NCBI GenBank assembly: GCA_033558025.1
Contig: JAUCEF010000001.1
Location: forward strand, 868,001 to 932,000
Reading direction: 5' to 3'
DNA: 64,000 bases
From: Phytophthora sp. 'mugwort'
Lineage: Eukaryota; Oomycota; Peronosporomycetes; Peronosporales; Peronosporaceae
Within the stretch, counting starts at the first letter, position 1; each line of letters opens with the position of its first letter. Made by a program: the position numbers and the translations under genes. A model generated the notes under the pieces. It did not search any database. It was not told the origin of the DNA and worked only from the letters and a program-made list of their open reading frames with translations. Of the stretch, positions 23,891 through 33,334 are shown one piece after another.

Positions 23891-26800
23891 ATGCCTCCTT
23901 CCAATAGCGAAAGCGTCGGGAGGTCAGGTACATCGGCCATACAAAAGGACACGACGCCCAGTGTCGCTGTGGGGGCACGCTGCTACATCCCGGACGAGGA
24001 CGCAGCGTGGCTCCCTGTATACGTTGAAGAGGTGAATGAAACAAAGCGTCTCGTGACGGTCAGAATCCAGCGCTTACGGAAGGATCAAGAGGTTGATCAT
24101 GACGACACGGACAGAACCGGAGAGAGCCGAGTGGTGTCTATGGATATCGGGTTTCCTCTACAGAACGCACAGCTTTCACGCTATGACAAGGGACTCGACA
24201 ATATGATTGATTTAAACCATTTACACGAAGCTGCTATTCTCCGGAACCTCAAGAAACGCTTCCAAGCACGGATGCCGTATACATATACAGGCGATATCTG
24301 TCTTGCTGTGAACCCGTACCAATGGCTGGATGAGCTTTATACTCCTGGACTGCATAAGAAATATCTACAGGCTCGAAAGCGACAAGATCTACCGCCTCAT
24401 GTATATGCAGTGTCCGTAGCGGCTTTCAGGCATATGTGTGAGACTGGCAGCAATCAGAGTATCCTTGTGAGTGGAGAGTCTGGCGCTGGAAAGACCGAGA
24501 CGACGAAAATCCTGATGGATAATCTGGCTACCATTGCGTCGGCCCCGACTGCTGCCAGTGACCAGGAGCACAGTATCACGACGCGTATTATCGAGGTGAA
24601 CCCGCTGCTGGAGAGCTTTGGCAATGCAAAAACTACGCGCAATGACAATTCCAGTCGCTTCGGCAAGTTCACGCAGCTTCAGTTCGACAAAGACCACGCA
24701 CTCTGTGGAGCTCAGTGCGAGACGTATCTGCTGGAGAAGACGCGTGTTATCTCGCACGAGCGTGGCGAGCGCAGCTACCATATTTTCTATCAGCTACTGC
24801 ACGGCACGACGGAGGACGAACGTGACGCATTGGGACTCGGTGATGAGGCTCCAAAGTTTGTTTACTTGGAAGAAAAGGAGCCTCAGCAGGAAAACCGACC
24901 AGGTCGAAAGCAGAAGCTTAGTCAGCCACCACTACGAAAGCCGACGGCTCTGATTGAAGCTGAGAATGCTAAAGACCGAGCTCTGTTTGCGAAGACACGA
25001 CAGGCTCTATCGTTACTTGGACTTGGTCCTGAACAACAGACTGATCTGTTCCAGGTTCTATCAGGGATTCTACACCTTGGTGAAGCTCAATTCACCGCGA
25101 AAATCGACAATGACGAAGCGTGTGACCTAGAGAAGGACTCAGTGATGTATTCAAGCACGTTGCTTGGCTTGAACGCGGATACGATGGCTAAAGCGCTGAC
25201 TCATCGCACGATGAAGGCTGCTGGAGAGGTCTATCTCGTTCCACTTACTGTCGAGCAGGCTCAGTCTGGACGTGATGCACTTGCTAAAGCCATCTACGCA
25301 AGCATTTTCGACTGGCTCGTAGCTGGTATCAATGCTAGTCTCGGTGCTGCAGTACGACTCACTTCCACTACGATCGGCGTGCTGGATATCTTTGGGTTTG
25401 AGAGCTTCGAGCACAACTCGTTCGAGCAGCTCTGCATCAACTATGCGAACGAAAAGTTGCAGCAGAAATTTACTCAGGATGTGTTCAAGGCCGTGCAGGA
25501 AGAATACGAGCGCGAGCAGATCACGTGGGCTCACATCGCGTACGCGGACAACAGCGAGACGCTTGCACTCATTGAAGGTCGTATGGGCGTGCTGGCACTA
25601 TTGAACGAGGAGATTGTGCGTCCTCGAGGCAGCGAGGAAGGGTTCGTGAGCAAGCTTTCAGGGGCTTATCTCAAGCAGAAGAAGCTGGTCGAGTTCCCAC
25701 GCATCTCCAAGACTGAGTTCGCTATTCATCATTATGCGGGTACAGTCAAGTACGAGGCGATGGGTTTCCTAGAGAAACACAAGGATGCCCTGCTCTCGGA
25801 CTTGTCCGACTTGATGTGTGGCAGTCACGACCCATTCCCTCAAATGCTGTTTAAAGTTAAGGCCGAGGTAGAAGCTGCTGACTTGAAGCGCTCGAGTTCC
25901 GGAGGACGGAAAGTCGGAGCGGACAAGACGGTGGGCATGCAATTCAAACAGTCTTTGAACGCACTCATGACGACTATCAACGAGACCAACGTCAACTATA
26001 TTCGGTGTATTAAACCCAACAGCGTTAAGAGCTCCACGATCCTCGAGGACAAGATGGTCGCCAATCAACTACGTTGTGCCGGGGTCATCGAAGCCATTTG
26101 CATTGCTCGCGTGGGCTATCCGAACCGACTGCTCCACGCCGAATTTGCAGAGCAATTCGACATTTTCCTTAATGAAAATGAGCAGAATCAACTGAAGGAG
26201 AACCCTGACAAGTATGGAGCACGGTATTGTCGAGTCTTGGTCAAGCAGTTCACACTGGAGACGCCCGAAGAGTATCAGATGGGTGTGACAAAAATCTACC
26301 TGCAGAAAGGTGTGCTGGAAAAGCTGGAGCATGTTAAGGCACAGAAACTCTATGCGTACGTGGCGCTCATCCAAGCGCAGTGGCGCGGTATGCGTGCACG
26401 CTGTCAGTACTACGAACTGCGCGTCGCATTGATCAAGATCCAGCGCCGTGCGAAGGTTTTCGTGACCCGGTGCCGCTTCTTGCGAGCGCGAATCGCGATT
26501 GCTATGATCCAGCGCGTGTGGCGCGGGTACGTGGGTCGCTGTGCGTTCCACGCTGTGCTGTGCGAGCACTGCGCGCTGGAGATTCAGCGTGTGTGGCGCG
26601 GCCACCAGGGCCGCCAAACGTACTTCTCAGCGCTGTGTGAGGCCCGCGCGACGCAGATCCAGCGCATGTGGCGCGGCCACAAGGGGCGACGGATGTTCTT
26701 CGCAGTGCTGTGTCAGACGCGTGCGGTGCGGTTACAGTGCTTTGTCCGGCAATACCTGGCTCGACAAGAGTTGCATCGGCGTCGGACTGCGTACATTGCG

Positions 26801-28270
26801 AAGCTCGCAAGAGAAGAACAGGAACGTGTCGAGCGGGAGCTGGAGGCTGCGAGACAGCGCAAACTCCAAGAGGAGCGCGAGCGGCAACGCAAGCTACAGG
26901 AAGAGCTGGCCAGGCTGGAAGAAGAACGCCGGCTTGAGGAGCAGCGTCGGCTGGAGACGCTGCGACAAGAGAGCGCGCTGGTCATCCAGCGACACGTTCG
27001 CGGGTACTTTGCTCGGTGCGTATATGCTGAACTGCAGCAGGAAGCCGAGGAGGAAGAACGTCGACGCCGTGAAGAAGAAGAAGAGCGAGAGCGAATCCGT
27101 CTGCAACGCGAGCACGATGAGCGTGAAGCCCAACGCCATGCAGCGGAGGAGGCAGCTCTTGAGAAGAAGAGACTGGCCGAGGAGCGCAAGAGGAAGGCAA
27201 TTGCCACGCGCCAGCGACGTGAGAAAGCGGTCACGGCCATCCAGAGCGGGATTCGGGGCCATTTGGCCAGGAAACAGGTCGCGGCGATGAAGGAAGAGAT
27301 CCGACGGAAGGAAGAAGAAGCTCGTAGAGAGGAGGAAGAGATCCGACGGAAGGAGGAAGAAGCTCGTAGGGAGGAGCAAGAGGCTGCTACGCGTCTGCAA
27401 AGCATCCAGCGTGGCCGGTTAGCTCGCCAGCAGTTCTCTAAATTCAAGGTAGAGAAGGCCGAACATGATCAGGACATTGCACGTGCTCGCAAGGAAGAGG
27501 AGATCGCTCGTATTCGTGAAGAGAAAGAAGAGGAGATCGCTCGTATTTGTGAAGAGAGGGATGAAGAGATCGCCCATATTCGTGAGGAGAACGTCCGATT
27601 GAAACAGCAGTTGGCAGAGCTACAAAAGACCAACAAGGAGTTAGAGGCCGTCGTGGCCGAGTATCGGTGCGACCGCGATGTGGTCAAAGCTTCCAACAAT
27701 TTAAAGGAGGTCGAGCTGACGCAAAAGCTGAAGACGCAGCGCAAGGAGCTGGAAACGACGCGTGGCGAGTACTCGACGCTATGCGATTTTCTCGAAAAGA
27801 CTGGCAGTTCCCGCCGGGCCACGGAGCCGGAAGAGCTCAACTCGTCTGACAATTCGTCGGATACTTCGTCCACTTTTGATGATAATGAAGCTGAACACTG
27901 GAAAGAGGACCGACCCACTATCGACTCGACGACTGCTTCCTACTTTGACGGCGATCGTCCGTCCACTGACATCGCGAAGCTGCTCGGTAGTAGTCAATCG
28001 CGTACGTCGCGACTAGCCAACGCCATGCAGCAGCGCCGTCAAAAGGCCACTCAGGCTGTGCAGCAACGCAAGCAAAAAGCCACTGCGGCCATCCAGCACC
28101 GCAAGGAATTGGCTACGCAACGCAAGGAGCAGAAAGAGGAGGCTGCTCATTCGGTCCAGAATGGCGCGGCCACTGTCACGAAAGCCAAGAAATGGGCCGC
28201 CTTTGCCCGCAGCAAGAATGCCAAGAAGAACAAGCCGGAAGCCACCACTCCGATCGAACTTATCGAGTAA
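23891..28270 (+). CDS. Unconventional myosin heavy chain with about nine IQ motifs
   Basis: Uninterrupted frame; ATG 23891 gives 1459 residues (an upstream GTG at 23870 is in frame but unlikely). An SH3-like N-terminus ('VGARCYIPDEDAAWLPVYV') precedes the motor: P-loop GESGAGKT at 195-202, switch I 'NDNSSRFGKF', switch II 'DIFGFESFE', and actin-binding 'QFKQSLNALMTTINETNVNYIRCIKPN'. The neck has six IQ motifs, three of them in an exact 25-residue period ('IQRVWRG..GR'), followed by charged helices with three further IQ motifs ('VIQRHVRGYFAR', 'AIQSGIRGHLAR', 'RLQSIQRGRLAR'), a coiled coil, and a Gln/Lys/Arg-rich tail. The tail has no MyTH4, FERM or globular cargo domain that I can see, so cargo is unknown. 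The class is probably one of the stramenopile-specific ones, but I cannot assign it. Confidence 0.9.
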   Translation: MPPSNSESVGRSGTSAIQKDTTPSVAVGARCYIPDEDAAWLPVYVEEVNETKRLVTVRIQRLRKDQEVDHDDTDRTGESRVVSMDIGFPLQNAQLSRYDKGLDNMIDLNHLHEAAILRNLKKRFQARMPYTYTGDICLAVNPYQWLDELYTPGLHKKYLQARKRQDLPPHVYAVSVAAFRHMCETGSNQSILVSGESGAGKTETTKILMDNLATIASAPTAASDQEHSITTRIIEVNPLLESFGNAKTTRNDNSSRFGKFTQLQFDKDHALCGAQCETYLLEKTRVISHERGERSYHIFYQLLHGTTEDERDALGLGDEAPKFVYLEEKEPQQENRPGRKQKLSQPPLRKPTALIEAENAKDRALFAKTRQALSLLGLGPEQQTDLFQVLSGILHLGEAQFTAKIDNDEACDLEKDSVMYSSTLLGLNADTMAKALTHRTMKAAGEVYLVPLTVEQAQSGRDALAKAIYASIFDWLVAGINASLGAAVRLTSTTIGVLDIFGFESFEHNSFEQLCINYANEKLQQKFTQDVFKAVQEEYEREQITWAHIAYADNSETLALIEGRMGVLALLNEEIVRPRGSEEGFVSKLSGAYLKQKKLVEFPRISKTEFAIHHYAGTVKYEAMGFLEKHKDALLSDLSDLMCGSHDPFPQMLFKVKAEVEAADLKRSSSGGRKVGADKTVGMQFKQSLNALMTTINETNVNYIRCIKPNSVKSSTILEDKMVANQLRCAGVIEAICIARVGYPNRLLHAEFAEQFDIFLNENEQNQLKENPDKYGARYCRVLVKQFTLETPEEYQMGVTKIYLQKGVLEKLEHVKAQKLYAYVALIQAQWRGMRARCQYYELRVALIKIQRRAKVFVTRCRFLRARIAIAMIQRVWRGYVGRCAFHAVLCEHCALEIQRVWRGHQGRQTYFSALCEARATQIQRMWRGHKGRRMFFAVLCQTRAVRLQCFVRQYLARQELHRRRTAYIAKLAREEQERVERELEAARQRKLQEERERQRKLQEELARLEEERRLEEQRRLETLRQESALVIQRHVRGYFARCVYAELQQEAEEEERRRREEEEERERIRLQREHDEREAQRHAAEEAALEKKRLAEERKRKAIATRQRREKAVTAIQSGIRGHLARKQVAAMKEEIRRKEEEARREEEEIRRKEEEARREEQEAATRLQSIQRGRLARQQFSKFKVEKAEHDQDIARARKEEEIARIREEKEEEIARICEERDEEIAHIREENVRLKQQLAELQKTNKELEAVVAEYRCDRDVVKASNNLKEVELTQKLKTQRKELETTRGEYSTLCDFLEKTGSSRRATEPEELNSSDNSSDTSSTFDDNEAEHWKEDRPTIDSTTASYFDGDRPSTDIAKLLGSSQSRTSRLANAMQQRRQKATQAVQQRKQKATAAIQHRKELATQRKEQKEEAAHSVQNGAATVTKAKKWAAFARSKNAKKNKPEATTPIELIE
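27293..27376 (+). repeat. 42-bp tandem duplication in myosin coiled coil
   Basis: Two near-identical 42-base units (27293-27334 and 27335-27376) encode EEIRRKEEEARREE twice. They keep the heptad-like charge pattern and the frame. A related 'EEIARI.EE' repeat follows at about 27497-27590. Confidence 0.85.
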
Positions 28271-29366
28271 ATGTCTTTTAAGCGTCAGAAAGCCGCAGAG
28301 TTTGCTGATAGATAGATGTTCACAAGTGTCAGCGTCAAGCGGAAGTAGTTAGTATCTATTACAATTCACCTCGTAATGAGAGAATTTATTTTTGTATTGT
28401 GTACGGATTTTTTTTCTTGCATTATGGAAAGAGATTTTGCCGTTTATTTTTACATTTTGTTTAGGGACATATGCAAATAACTGGTATTAATAAACTTCCC
28501 CTCGTTGTGTAGTTCCACACGGCTGACTGTACAGTTCTATTTCCGTTGACGTATGCCGCGAAAAGCAGATGAAGACGAGGGCCTCAGAATCTGAGTCAGA
28601 TGGTGGCACCAAAGCAGAAGTCTACGAATTTGCGGAAATAGGCACGACTAGGCACAACCGGCTTGATTATTGAGCCCATTCAGCCCTTTTCCGCTATGGA
28701 TATTATCCACTGGATAAGACAAACATACCCAGATTTCGCTTCAACTGAACGACGGCTTCACCAATTTCTGAGAAATGACAATGCCAGCAACGCCTCTCGA
28801 AGTACCAGTAACGCCTACCCACGACGGTACATGTATTCCGAATGCATATCTATCGCGCTGGCAATACGTGCGCAAAGATGATTGAACTCATGCGATGGAT
28901 CGATCGCCACCTCCTGATTTTTACACAGGAATCTCCCGATGTTGGTCGAATCTGCTCGAAGCACAGTATCCCAGCCCCATGTGTTGGCGATCACGAGGAG
29001 CTGCTTCCTCGAACTCATGGCGTGCTTTCTATCGTATCCGGATAGTGACGTCAGCGTACTAGGAACTCGAGGAGGCAAAAAAAAAAAAAAACTGAGCAAG
29101 GGGTTCTCGCGATGTCGCAAGGGCATACAAATTGCCATACAAATAACGGCTGGTTTCGTTTAGCACCGACATTTCGAGCATGCAACCTCGCGTTCAGAGT
29201 CGGCTGCGGCAACCTGACTCTCATTCTGCCAATTACCAGTGAGTTACCTACGCACGTGACCTACACGCTGTAGTGATTTTAGATCCCGCCGCCCTTCAAT
29301 AGCCGGCGCCACTTGCGATCACATTCCTCACCTTCAGTTCGCCATCATAGCTCCCCACTCTTCATC
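28271..29366. other. Intergenic region with possible transposon crumb
   Basis: About 1.1 kb after the myosin gene. The start is A/T-rich 3' flank. A short plus-strand frame at 28663-28881 contains 'DIIHWIRQTYPDFASTERRLHQFLRN', which looks like a helical DNA-binding end of a transposase, but it is too short to assign. A 14-A run lies near 29078-29091. Confidence 0.35.
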
Positions 29367-30602
29367 ATGCTTCGCCTCGGACGATCAGCAGCCTCGGAAG
29401 CCCCCAATTGCAGCGGACTGGTAGTCTCCGCCGTGCGCAGCAGCCTGCAGCTGCAGCTCGAGCAACGCGGCGCTAGAGCACTACAATGTGCCTATCAGAC
29501 ACAGTCACGCCGCAACCCGGAGCCAGGTGCGACGCGTGGCCGGAATCCAATGAGCCTTGCCATCGTGGGCGCCGCGGCGCTCAGCGTCGGCCTGGAGCTA
29601 CAGAGGGAAGGCGTCGCGCAGGCCCGAGCGACCATTGAGCCGGCTGCGCACCAGCCGAGGAACAAGTGGCAATTGTTTGACCAGATCGGCGCCGGCGCCT
29701 TTGGCGTCGTGCGGCTTGGCATGCACGAGGACTCAGGCGAAGTGGCGGCGGTCAAGATCGTGCCGCTCGAGAACCCGAATGACCGACGCTCGTATCCGTC
29801 GCTGGAGCGCGAAATCTCAGCTCTGAAGCTTGTGAAAGCGCTCGGAGGACACAATAGCATCATCGACCTGCGGGACGTCTATGTGGAAGGCAGGAAGCTG
29901 TTCCTCGTCACCGAGCTGGCCCGCGGTGGCGAGCTCTTCGAGCAGATCGTGGCGTACGGGTCATTCCCGGAGCCAAAGGCGCGGGACGTGGCGCGCGAGA
30001 TTGCAAGCGCGCTTTCGTTCCTGCACCGACATGGACTCGTGCACAAGGACGTCAAGCCCGAGAACATTCTTTTGAGCGCGCGTGTCGTGGACCACAACGC
30101 TAGCGGCGTCTTCCACAAGGGAAACCGCCACGAGAGTTCAAGTCTGGTCAAGTTAGCAGACTTCGGCAGTGCTGGACCAGCAGGTGGGACTATCAACCTT
30201 GAGGATGTCGGCACGGCTGCGTACTTGCCGCCTGAGCTGCTGACATTGAGCGTCTGCACGAGCGCGTGCGATATGTGGGCGCTGGGTTGCGTGCTGTACA
30301 TCATGCTGAGCGGCTCGCACCCGTTCGACCTAGACGGCATGTCTCCAGATCACGTGGTGGAGCACCGTATCAAGACAGAGCCGATCACTTTCGCCTTCAC
30401 CGCCTGGGACAACGTGTCGACCGATGCGAAGGACCTCATCTCCAAGCTGTTGGTGAAGGACCCGACATTGAGACTCACGGCGGACCAGGTGCTGCAGCAT
30501 CCGTGGATGACCGCGAGCGCTGAAGCTTCTGCCGCTGCTGGCAGCCTGCGTAGACCTTCGCCACTGCTGGCGGGCCAACCGATCCCGATGAGCCCCGCGT
30601 AA
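29367..30602 (+). CDS. CAMK-like Ser/Thr kinase with presequence-like leader
   Basis: Single exon; ATG 29367 gives 411 residues. The first 60 residues are rich in Arg, Ser and Ala with almost no acidic residues, as in mitochondrial presequences, then a hydrophobic stretch ('LAIVGAAALSVGLEL'). The kinase domain covers about 100-393: glycine loop GAGAFGVV, 'AAVKIV' lysine, 'LVTELARGGELFEQI', catalytic loop HKDVKPEN (Lys in place of the usual Arg of HRD), DFGSAG, and 'PPELL' where most kinases have APE. All strictly catalytic residues are present, so activity is plausible; the HKD loop removes the arginine that normally contacts the phosphorylated activation loop. An in-frame ATG at 29313 is less likely. 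Mitochondrial targeting is an inference. Confidence 0.82.
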   Translation: MLRLGRSAASEAPNCSGLVVSAVRSSLQLQLEQRGARALQCAYQTQSRRNPEPGATRGRNPMSLAIVGAAALSVGLELQREGVAQARATIEPAAHQPRNKWQLFDQIGAGAFGVVRLGMHEDSGEVAAVKIVPLENPNDRRSYPSLEREISALKLVKALGGHNSIIDLRDVYVEGRKLFLVTELARGGELFEQIVAYGSFPEPKARDVAREIASALSFLHRHGLVHKDVKPENILLSARVVDHNASGVFHKGNRHESSSLVKLADFGSAGPAGGTINLEDVGTAAYLPPELLTLSVCTSACDMWALGCVLYIMLSGSHPFDLDGMSPDHVVEHRIKTEPITFAFTAWDNVSTDAKDLISKLLVKDPTLRLTADQVLQHPWMTASAEASAAAGSLRRPSPLLAGQPIPMSPA

Positions 30603-31257
30603 AGCGTCAACTGTGCGCCATGTACTATGGAAACTACAACTACGTATTTAAAACGGAGATCTGAAGCGGCAGCAGGAACAAGCTCCAAGTTGTGTGTAAA
30701 AGTATCAACAAGTGAAGATTGATAGACAAACAAGATAAAGAAAAAAAAAACACGGATATATCTTCATTTTGGTAGAGCTACAGACTATGCCAAGGACACA
30801 AGTCCATTACGAAGTTTTCGCTAACTACAGCATTAATTTGATGGGTTGATGGAATGTATGGAGACAAACCAGGGCAATGAGCAGATGGAGGAGCGCTGCG
30901 TAAAGCCCAACTATAGCGTCTCACTGGAATTTCTTGTCGCATTATTTAAATGACCACCCCGCACACAATGCACCCGAAAGCGCTTCACGAGGTGGAGATA
31001 CCAAATGCTATCCGATACACTAAACAAAACTTTAGAAGGCGGCAAAAACTCAAATGCAGCTCCAAACGAAAACACAAATGCCACTGGTACACTGACACTG
31101 TACCTCCGTGTCCTCCGCCAATGAATCACCACCAATATATCGTCACTTGATTTCAGTATTAGCTGACCTACCTCGCCACTCTCGATTATCATTTTGGCGA
31201 GGTACAGTGATCGATTGGCCATGCTCGTCTTGAACAGGTCCCCCATTTATCGCCTAG
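30603..31257. other. Intergenic region upstream of uL2
   Basis: About 650 bases with A-rich runs (30738-30750) and no protein-like frame. Confidence 0.4.
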
Positions 31258-31273
31258 CATTTTGACATTTCCC
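31258..31273 (+). promoter_or_regulatory. Oomycete initiator/flanking promoter element of uL2
   Basis: GCATTTTGACATTTCC lies 22 bases before the uL2 ATG and closely matches the oomycete Inr+FPR core (TCATTY..CAWTTT). It implies a 5' UTR of about 30 bases, usual for these genomes. Confidence 0.45.
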
Positions 31274-31294
31274 GGTTGAAAAAGAAGAGCAAGT

Positions 31295-32413
31295 ATGGGT
31301 CGTGTTATCCGTGGTCAGCGTAAGGGCGCTGGCTCCATCTTCAAGTCGCACACGCACCTGCGCAAGGGCCCCGCTGCCTTCCGTGCCCTGGACTTCGTCG
31401 AGCGCACGGGCTACATCAAGGGTGTCGTCAAGGAGATCGTGCACGACTCGGGCCGTGGCGCTCCTCTGGCCAGGGTGACGTACCGTGACCCGTACCGCTT
31501 CCAACTCAAGCACGAGCTGCTCATCGCGGCCGAGGGCATGTACACGGGCATGTTCGTGTACTCGGGCCCCAAGGCGTCCCTGACTGTGGGCAACACCCTG
31601 CCCCTGTCGGCTCTGCCGGAAGGTACCATCGTGTGCAACGTCGAGGCTAAGGTCGGCGACCGTGGCTCGTTCGCGCGCGCTTCGGGCGACTACGCCGTCA
31701 TCGTGACCCACGACGAGGACAAGGGCAAGACCAAACTGCGTCTGCCTTCGGGTTCAAAGAAGACCGTCCCTTCGGCGTAAGTTGCTGCTTCTTGATTTAT
31801 TTCGAGACAATGATTCGGGACTCTCGGTCCGAGAGTTTCGAGGCACGGCGGCGTCGCTCTCTTTCATCCCCCAATGAAAGAGAAGACGCTCGCGCCGCGT
31901 TAGTGTTCGTATTAGAACACTAACGCGTGTGTGTGCTATCCATCATTCTTTCCCGCCTTGTGCGGTGAGTAAGTATCCTATCTTGATGACTTGTGCTTCT
32001 GTGATAACGGAAGTATGATGATTATTGTGGGTGCTGAGGAGGAGCGTTGTCGTCGATATCGAAGGGGAGGAAACTGTGGGCTGCTGTAACTAACTTGTGT
32101 GCTCGCTATTGGGAATTGATACAGGTGCCGTGCCATGATTGGTGTTGTTGCTGGCGGAGGCCGTACGGACAAGCCCATCCTTAAGGCTGGCCGTGCTTTC
32201 CACAAGTACCGCGTCAAGCGTAACGAGTGGCCCCGAGTGCGTGGTGTTGCCATGAACCCCGTGGAGCACCCCCACGGTGGTGGTAACCACCAGCATATTG
32301 GTCACCCGTCGACTGTTCGTCGTGATGCCCCTGCCGGTAAGAAGGTCGGTCTTATTGCCGCCCGCCGTACGGGTCGTCTTCGCGGTATTAAGAAGGTGGA
32401 GAAGGACAACTAA
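31295..32413 (+). CDS. RPL8: 60S ribosomal protein uL2 (L8/L2)
   Basis: Exons 31295-31776 and 32125-32413 join with the split codon restored ('[15 protein letters not shown]') to give 256 residues, the normal eukaryotic length. Signature blocks are '[15 protein letters not shown]', '[18 protein letters not shown]', and the C-terminal '[17 protein letters not shown]' with the conserved histidine next to the peptidyl transferase centre, then 'RRTGRLRG'. uL2 binds 23S/28S rRNA and is needed for subunit joining. The 348-base intron is four to five times longer than other introns in the window and contains three strong hairpins, listed separately. Confidence 0.96.
31820..31927 (+). ncRNA. Three consecutive stem-loops in the uL2 intron
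   Basis: Within the intron, 31820-31836 is a 17-base inverted repeat (ACTCTCGG/CCGAGAGT). 31846-31897 folds into a long stem: a perfect 10-bp inner stem (31858-31867 with 31874-31883), extended by GCGTC/GACGC and GGCG/CGCC with a small bulge. 31896-31927 has a perfect 12-13-bp stem (GCGTTAGTGTTC / GAACACTAACGC) with a 6-base loop. Such spacing and perfection are not expected by chance. It could be an autoregulatory RNA bound by uL2 or a splicing-control structure; no known family is recognised. Confidence 0.5.
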
Positions 32414-32518
32414 GTTGTCTAGCTCTAGTTCACTTCGCAGTTTATTAGCTGCAAAACGGGAATGCCATAATGAAATGCTTTTCATTCAAAAACACATTTT
32501 CCTCTGCTTTTTTTTCGT

Positions 32519-33334
32519 TTATCCTTGCGTGAGTCTTTTTGCTCGTCGTCGCTCAGATGTCTCTCGTTCCTCTCTTTCTCGGCGCAACTTCCACAGCATG
32601 GCCTCTTTTTTGTTGAGCTTCTCTTTGCCCTTGCTCTTCTCTTTATTGCTCTTCCTCGAACGTTTGTCATCTTCCTCTCTTCTACGCCTTCGATTTCGAC
32701 GTTCAGGAGACGCCGATGAGCGGTCATACCGACCAGAATACATTCTGCTGTCACTACCGGCAGGTCCCTCCTTAGCATCAATATACCTGCGTCTGCGTTT
32801 TCCTTCCTTTTCCTCCTCAGCACCAAATAACGGACGTTGCTCCTTTGGACGCATATGCTGCAACGGATCAGACTCCTCTAGCTCTCTGTACCCATACACC
32901 ACGGCGTCAGCATGCCAGTCAATTGACCTAATAGTTCTATACCCCCACCTCTTCCGTCGGCGCTCTTGTCGCGCCGTCAGCTCCTTCTTCGCCGCGTCTC
33001 CTGTCGTCGCGTACCAGGGCAGTTTTCCGTATCGCCTGAGCGTATCGTCCGCTGCCTTCTGCCCCCTGTTGCTGTGTCTAGCATCATCTTTGCTGCTTTC
33101 TACCGCCTCTTCCGCCAAGAACAAGTTAACGTGCTCTAGCTGTTCGGAGCCGCGATCTTCGACCGACTGAAGCTGCTGCGCGCGTCGCTCCTGCGCCAGC
33201 CGCCGCTCCTTGGCATCCTGCGCCTGCTGCTGCTCCTCTTGCTTGCGCTCGTCCCGCAGCACGCGCTCGATGTTGTCCCGCCGCCACACATGCCACTTCT
33301 TATGGGGCAGGATGCGCAGCCCACCGCCGCCCAT
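32519..33334 (-). CDS. LENG1/CIR_N-type basic coiled-coil protein
   Basis: Single exon of 271 residues. The N-terminus 'LRILPHKKWHVWRRDNIERVLRDE' is the CIR_N motif seen in LENG1, CWC25 and related spliceosome-associated proteins; the overall layout fits LENG1 best. The middle has 'KLPWYATTGDAAKKELTARQERRRKRWGY', and the C-terminal 90 residues are Arg/Lys/Glu-rich, as in RNA-associated proteins. A nuclear role in mRNA processing is inferred from the family. The gene is convergent with uL2, about 105 bases between stops. Confidence 0.72.
   Translation of the reverse strand: MGGGGLRILPHKKWHVWRRDNIERVLRDERKQEEQQQAQDAKERRLAQERRAQQLQSVEDRGSEQLEHVNLFLAEEAVESSKDDARHSNRGQKAADDTLRRYGKLPWYATTGDAAKKELTARQERRRKRWGYRTIRSIDWHADAVVYGYRELEESDPLQHMRPKEQRPLFGAEEEKEGKRRRRYIDAKEGPAGSDSRMYSGRYDRSSASPERRNRRRRREEDDKRSRKSNKEKSKGKEKLNKKEAMLWKLRREREERETSERRRAKRLTQG

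Noticed and set aside
26713..27447. Long minus-strand Ser/Arg-rich frame
   Set aside because: Antisense shadow of the Glu/Arg-rich myosin coiled coil; its composition follows from the codons on the other strand.
32277..33170. Plus-strand Ser/Leu-rich frame of 297 codons
   Set aside because: Antisense of the LENG1-like gene plus the end of uL2; no start context or motif.
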